Origin: an uncultured beta proteobacterium
Lineage (GTDB): Bacteria; Pseudomonadota; Gammaproteobacteria; Burkholderiales; Burkholderiaceae
Reading direction: 5' to 3'
Assembly (NCBI GenBank): GCA_903892315.1
Contig: CAITHY010000010.1
Span: forward strand, 1 to 18,053
Length of the DNA stretch: 18,053 nt
A program made the position numbers and the translations under genes. Of this stretch, positions 14,797-18,053 are shown piece by piece. Within the stretch, counting starts at the first letter, position 1, and each line of letters opens with the position of its first letter. A model generated the notes under the pieces. That model saw only the letters and a program-made list of their open reading frames with translations, searched no databases and had not been told where the DNA came from.

Positions 14797-15978
14797 TTGC
14801 CGCCCAATCAATCCGCCAATTCACCCCCAGTTGCCTCTACAGTGACAGATTTGTCAGCATCAGGCAAGAGCAGCCCGAGCTCTCAAGACTTGGAGTCTGC
14901 ATTTGCGCTGTTCTGGGCTGAATCCCAGAAATTGGAGGCTCAGCAGGCCACTTTGCAGGAGAAGATTAATCTACTGACAAATGAATTGCAGCAATCGAAT
15001 CAGCGCCTAGCCATATTGCTAAATGCTATTCCCGCTGGTGTAGTGCTCCTAGAAAAGAATATTGTGTTGTTGCACAACCCTGCCATCTTGCAATTTATCC
15101 CTAACTTACAAATTGGACGGTCCTTTGTCACCCCCAAAGCATGGGCTCAGTCCATTGCCCCCAATGAATTTGTGATTGAATCTACAGGCAAAGAATCGAG
15201 CAATCAGCGCCAAACAATTCAACTGATTCGGATTGATGATGGCGAACGCAGCTTTATTCAAATTCAAGATATCACTGCCAATATCGCCCTGCACCAAAAG
15301 AGTCAGCAAGAAAGTCGCTTGGCTGCCATGGGGAAAATGGCAGCAGGCATTGCCCATCAATTTCGCACGCCACTAGCAACTGCCCTACTCTACTCATCTC
15401 ACTTATGTGATGAAACGCTCGACCCCAAACTCTTACCAGAATTTGCACAGCGCATTCGCAAACAACTGCAAGATCTAGAAAAACTCTCACAAGAGATGCT
15501 ACGTTTTATTTCTAACAAAGCCAATAAAACTGCTTTAGTGCCTGCAGCGCAAATCATTCATGAAGCAGAGACTGCGATTCGCCCACTCTTTGATGAGAAG
15601 AAAGTCATACTGCAATTGCATCTCGAGATTGCACAAGATCTCATGATTAACGCCGATCAAAAAACGCTTACCAATGCCTTAATTGCCATCTTAGAAAACG
15701 CTCTACAAATCTCCAAAGAAAAACAAACGGTACGTTTGGATGCCAAGCGTGAAGGTAAAAATCTCCTTCTCAATATTGCCGATCAAGGCCCTGGAATTGC
15801 AGCAGAAATGCTCACTTCTTTATTTGAACCCTTTGCTAGCACCCATGCCAATGGGACTGGTCTTGGCTTATCCATTGCTAAGAATGCAATTGAGTCACAC
15901 CGCGGAACCATTACTGCTCATAGCTCCAAAGCTGGTGCTAGCTTTGACATTGCGCTTCCTTGCATTAGCTCTCAATGA
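14797..15978 (+). CDS. flrB: Flagellar sensor histidine kinase, FlrB/FleS type
   Basis: This kinase probably phosphorylates the sigma-54 activator encoded next to it, as FlrB does FlrC in Vibrio and FleS does FleR in Pseudomonas. The 393-residue product has no membrane segment and should be cytoplasmic. It has a coiled coil (about 40-72), a PAS-like domain (about 73-163, NAIPAGVVLLEKNIVLLHNP), the HisKA H-box GKMAAGIAHQFRTPLATALL with phospho-acceptor H187, and an ATPase domain with the N box (ENALQIS, 300-306), G1 (ADQGPGI, 328-334), F box (FEPFAS) and G2 (GTGLGLSIAKN, 353-363). The HQ(I/F)RTPL form of the H-box is typical of FlrB/FleS. Start is TTG with a good ribosome-binding site. Confidence 0.9.
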   Translation: MPPNQSANSPPVASTVTDLSASGKSSPSSQDLESAFALFWAESQKLEAQQATLQEKINLLTNELQQSNQRLAILLNAIPAGVVLLEKNIVLLHNPAILQFIPNLQIGRSFVTPKAWAQSIAPNEFVIESTGKESSNQRQTIQLIRIDDGERSFIQIQDITANIALHQKSQQESRLAAMGKMAAGIAHQFRTPLATALLYSSHLCDETLDPKLLPEFAQRIRKQLQDLEKLSQEMLRFISNKANKTALVPAAQIIHEAETAIRPLFDEKKVILQLHLEIAQDLMINADQKTLTNALIAILENALQISKEKQTVRLDAKREGKNLLLNIADQGPGIAAEMLTSLFEPFASTHANGTGLGLSIAKNAIESHRGTITAHSSKAGASFDIALPCISSQ

Positions 15979-16005
15979 TTTGATTTAGAAAAAAGTAAAT
16001 AAAAA

Positions 16006-17451
16006 ATGGACGATTCTGAAGATCAAAATAAACCCTTCCCAGTAATCCTAGTTGAGGATGATGACGATTTGCGTGAAGCGATTGGCGTTACTTTACGCAT
16101 GAAGAAAATTGATTTCGTAACGCACCAAAAAGCAGAAACGGTTCTACCCTTACTCCAACCGGGTATGCGCACGATTTTGATTTCAGATTACCGTCTGCCT
16201 GGAATGACAGGTTTAGATTTATTAAAAGCTGCGCAAAAATTAGCCCCCGATTTGCCAGTCGTGATCATGACGGCTTTTGCCGATACCAAATTAGCAGTAG
16301 AGGCGTTAAAAGCAGGCGCGCGTGATTTTTTAATTAAGCCTTTTGTACCTGACCAACTCATTGAAATCATTACCCGCCATCAAGCCAGTGGTGATGAACT
16401 GGTTCCGACAATAGAAACTAGTCAGATAGATACGAAACATTCGGCCATTGTTGCGGTCGATCCAGCGATGCTGGCAACCTTAACGCGTTGTGATCGTGTG
16501 GCCACGACCGATACCAGTATTTTGATTACGGGTGAGTCTGGCGTTGGTAAAGAGGTCATCGCTAAAAGAATTCATGAATCCTCCAAACGCTCTGATGGTC
16601 CTTATGTAGCTCTAAACTGCGCTGCTATTCCAGAGAGTCTTTTAGAGTCTATTTTGTTTGGTCATGAAAAAGGTTCCTTTACAGGCGCTACTAAAGTGCA
16701 AACCGGTAAATTTGAGCAGGCCAATGGTGGCACTTTATTTTTGGATGAAATTGGTGAAATGCCAGCACCCTTACAAGCTAAGTTACTGCGGGTCTTGCAA
16801 GACAAGATGGTCGAGCGCTTAGGCTCTGCTGAGCCAGTCAAAGCTGATGTTCGTATCATTGCCGCCACAAACCTCAATTTGCAAGAACAAGTCAAAAAGG
16901 GCAAATTTAGGGAGGATTTGTACTTTCGCTTGGCAGTTTTCCCAATCTTGGTCCCAGAACTGCGCAATCGGCCCAAAGATATTTTGCCTTTGGCTGAATT
17001 TTTCCTCAAACGCTATCGCTTTAACTTGGGACGCGAGTCCATCAAAATAGGGCCAGATGCTAAAAGTTGCCTACAAAACTATGGCTGGCCGGGTAATGTC
17101 CGGGAGCTAGAAAATGTGATTCAGCGCTCCGTTTTGCTCTGTGATACCGATGTCATTGGCGTTGGTGACCTTGAATTAGATGAAAACAGCACCTTTAGCC
17201 AAGTCATTACTCAGTATGAAGAAATAAAGGCCCCAGAGATGGCCCAAGCGCCACAAAATGGCATAGTTATTGCTTCACTCTCTAGTAATAGCGGAAAAGA
17301 TATTGAAACAGTAGAGCGTGAGCATATTTTGAAGATTTTGGCTGAGGTAAACGGAAATCGCAGTAAAGCCGTACAAATTCTGGGAATCTCCGATAGAGCA
17401 CTGCGCTATAAACTGAAGTCTTATCGCGATGCGGGTTACTTTAATGATTGA
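16006..17451 (+). CDS. flrC: Sigma-54-dependent flagellar response regulator, FlrC/FleR type
   Basis: An AAA+ activator that opens sigma-54 promoters once phosphorylated. The 481-residue product has a receiver domain (about 11-125) with acidic pocket E17-D18-D19, phospho-acceptor D61 (ISDYRLPGMTG), T89 and K111. The AAA+ domain (about 145-375) has Walker A GESGVGKE (176-183), the sigma-54-contact loop as GSFTGA (223-228; the usual form is GAFTGA), Walker B TLFLDE (243-248), FREDLYFRL and the WPGNVREL motif. The C terminus is a Fis-type helix-turn-helix (about 439-472, GNRSKAVQILGISDRALRYKL). It starts 27 bases after the kinase gene with a weak ribosome-binding site, and its stop lies just before fliE. 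Likely targets in this window are the promoters at 868-883 and 9019-9034. Confidence 0.93.
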   Translation: MDDSEDQNKPFPVILVEDDDDLREAIGVTLRMKKIDFVTHQKAETVLPLLQPGMRTILISDYRLPGMTGLDLLKAAQKLAPDLPVVIMTAFADTKLAVEALKAGARDFLIKPFVPDQLIEIITRHQASGDELVPTIETSQIDTKHSAIVAVDPAMLATLTRCDRVATTDTSILITGESGVGKEVIAKRIHESSKRSDGPYVALNCAAIPESLLESILFGHEKGSFTGATKVQTGKFEQANGGTLFLDEIGEMPAPLQAKLLRVLQDKMVERLGSAEPVKADVRIIAATNLNLQEQVKKGKFREDLYFRLAVFPILVPELRNRPKDILPLAEFFLKRYRFNLGRESIKIGPDAKSCLQNYGWPGNVRELENVIQRSVLLCDTDVIGVGDLELDENSTFSQVITQYEEIKAPEMAQAPQNGIVIASLSSNSGKDIETVEREHILKILAEVNGNRSKAVQILGISDRALRYKLKSYRDAGYFND

Positions 17452-17465
17452 TTGTGTTAGATAAT

Positions 17466-17798
17466 ATGAGCATGGATGCAGGAAACGTTGATTCAATGGT
17501 TGCTCGGATGCAAGCACTTGCTGCTGCAGCTAGTGGTAATATTGCGCCCGCTAATACACAACCGGCTGCCGGTGGCGTAGATTTCCAGAGCATCCTCAAA
17601 AACGCTATTGAAAATGTTAATAACGCTCAAAATACTGCCCAAGCTAAAGCGCAATCTTTTTCTTCTGGCAGTTCTGATACATCACTAGAAGAGGTGATTG
17701 TTTCTCTCCAAAAAGCCAACCTATCTTTACAAGGAATGATTGCAGTACGCAATCGCCTAGTTGACGCATACAAAGAAGTAACGAGTCTGCAGGTTTAA
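17466..17798 (+). CDS. fliE: Flagellar hook-basal body protein FliE
   Basis: FliE connects the MS ring to the proximal rod and is the first substrate of flagellar export. From this ATG the product has 110 residues, near the family's usual 104 or so. The conserved C-terminal half is clear: DFQSILKNAIENVNNAQNTAQAKAQSF, then SLEEVIVSLQKANLSLQGMIAVRNRLVDAYKEV and final SLQV. Start choice is uncertain: ATG at 17466, 17472 and 17493 and a TTG at 17448 overlapping the regulator stop are all in frame, and none has a strong ribosome-binding site. It is placed after the flrC-type regulator, as in Pseudomonas, but separated from fliF, which points the other way. Confidence 0.93.
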   Translation: MSMDAGNVDSMVARMQALAAAASGNIAPANTQPAAGGVDFQSILKNAIENVNNAQNTAQAKAQSFSSGSSDTSLEEVIVSLQKANLSLQGMIAVRNRLVDAYKEVTSLQV

Positions 17799-17931
17799 GT
17801 TTTAGAGCTCTACGCCAGCACAGCTATTAGTGCCTAAATCGAATGCTTAGCTCTATTATTAGAGGGTCTTTTGAATGCCCTCTTAATGGGGTGCTTACTC
17901 TTCCAACTAAATCCTCATTTAAATTGAATGT
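17799..17931 (+). other. Non-coding gap after fliE with small inverted repeats
   Basis: No gene is seen. Three small inverted repeats occur: AGAGCT (17805-17810) with AGCTCT (17848-17853); GCAC (17817-17820) with GTGC (17829-17832) nested inside it; and AGAGGG (17861-17866) with CCCTCT (17878-17883). None is followed by a T run, so they are weak as terminators. They could act as a poor terminator for fliE or as a folded leader for the next gene, or be chance. No sigma-54 promoter of acceptable quality is present. Confidence 0.35.
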
Positions 17932-18053
17932 ATGCCCGACCAACCAGAGATCTCCAAAGAAAAAATGGTGGGCACTAAAAATTCACAAGAACGCTTTGAA
18001 CCGGATGCATTAGTTCAGCAAGGCTTTATCTTGCATCAACAAGGAAAGCTTCA
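17932..18053 (+). CDS. N-terminal fragment of a TPR protein, cut by window edge
   Basis: Forty codons and two bases are visible, from ATG at 17932. After a polar leader (MPDQPEISKEKMVGTKNSQE) comes ALVQQGFILHQQGKL (about residues 26-40), which fits helix A and the turn of a tetratricopeptide repeat (LxxxGxxLxxxGK). In many flagellated proteobacteria large TPR glycosyltransferases lie beside flagellar genes and modify flagellin; that is one possibility, but nothing beyond the first repeat can be seen here. An overlapping ATG at 17928 runs in another frame and stops after 16 codons. No clear ribosome-binding site precedes the start. Confidence 0.6.
   Translation, partial: MPDQPEISKEKMVGTKNSQERFEPDALVQQGFILHQQGKL

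Noticed and set aside
16468..16485. GG-N10-GC match in the flrC-type regulator gene, plus strand
   Set aside because: The -12 element is ACGC and no gene start lies downstream within reasonable distance.

Overview
This window is almost entirely a flagellar gene cluster from a Gram-negative bacterium. The moderate-to-low GC content, short intergenic gaps and protein sequences suggest a betaproteobacterium, perhaps a small-genome freshwater Burkholderiales member such as Polynucleobacter. That placement is inference from protein style; no rRNA or marker gene is present to confirm it. I see no tRNA, rRNA, CRISPR array, insertion sequence or phage gene.

Layout. (1) Positions 1-883, minus strand: the rod genes flgB and flgC, behind a textbook sigma-54 (RpoN) promoter at 868-883, with flgD probably continuing off the left edge. 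(2) Positions 884-1129: a non-coding gap holding an 8-bp inverted repeat (possible activator site) and a strong hairpin terminator for the gene to its right. (3) Positions 1130-3024, minus strand: two non-flagellar genes at the end of the fli operon. One is an exported alpha-carbonic anhydrase with an extra N-terminal linker; the other is an unrecognised exported six-cysteine protein that is translationally coupled to fliR. (4) Positions 3014-14663, minus strand: a compact operon fliF-G-H-I-J-K-L-M-N-O-P-Q-R encoding the MS ring, C ring, export ATPase complex, hook-length control protein, stator-associated FliL and export gate. Genes overlap or lie within a few bases of each other. A second sigma-54-type promoter is seen at the fliJ/fliK junction (9019-9034). 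(5) Positions 14664-14796: an AT-rich divergent promoter region whose two flanking genes both start with TTG. (6) Positions 14797-17798, plus strand: an FlrB/FleS-type histidine kinase, an FlrC/FleR-type sigma-54 activator, and fliE. (7) Positions 17932-18053, plus strand: the first 40 codons of a TPR protein that runs off the right edge.

How it works together. The kinase-regulator pair (FlrB/FlrC) is the expected activator of sigma-54 flagellar promoters, and two such promoters lie in the same window, so the window carries both the switch and two of its likely targets. This is the Vibrio/Pseudomonas style of flagellar control, not the FlhDC control usual in Burkholderiales. The start codons of flgB, fliJ, fliK and fliI were moved inward from the longest reading frame, using ribosome-binding sites, promoter overlap and family length. 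The most unusual points are a FliM without the usual N-terminal CheY-binding motif, a FliF with a long charged helix before its FliG-binding tail, and the carbonic anhydrase and cysteine-rich exported protein at the end of the export-gate genes.
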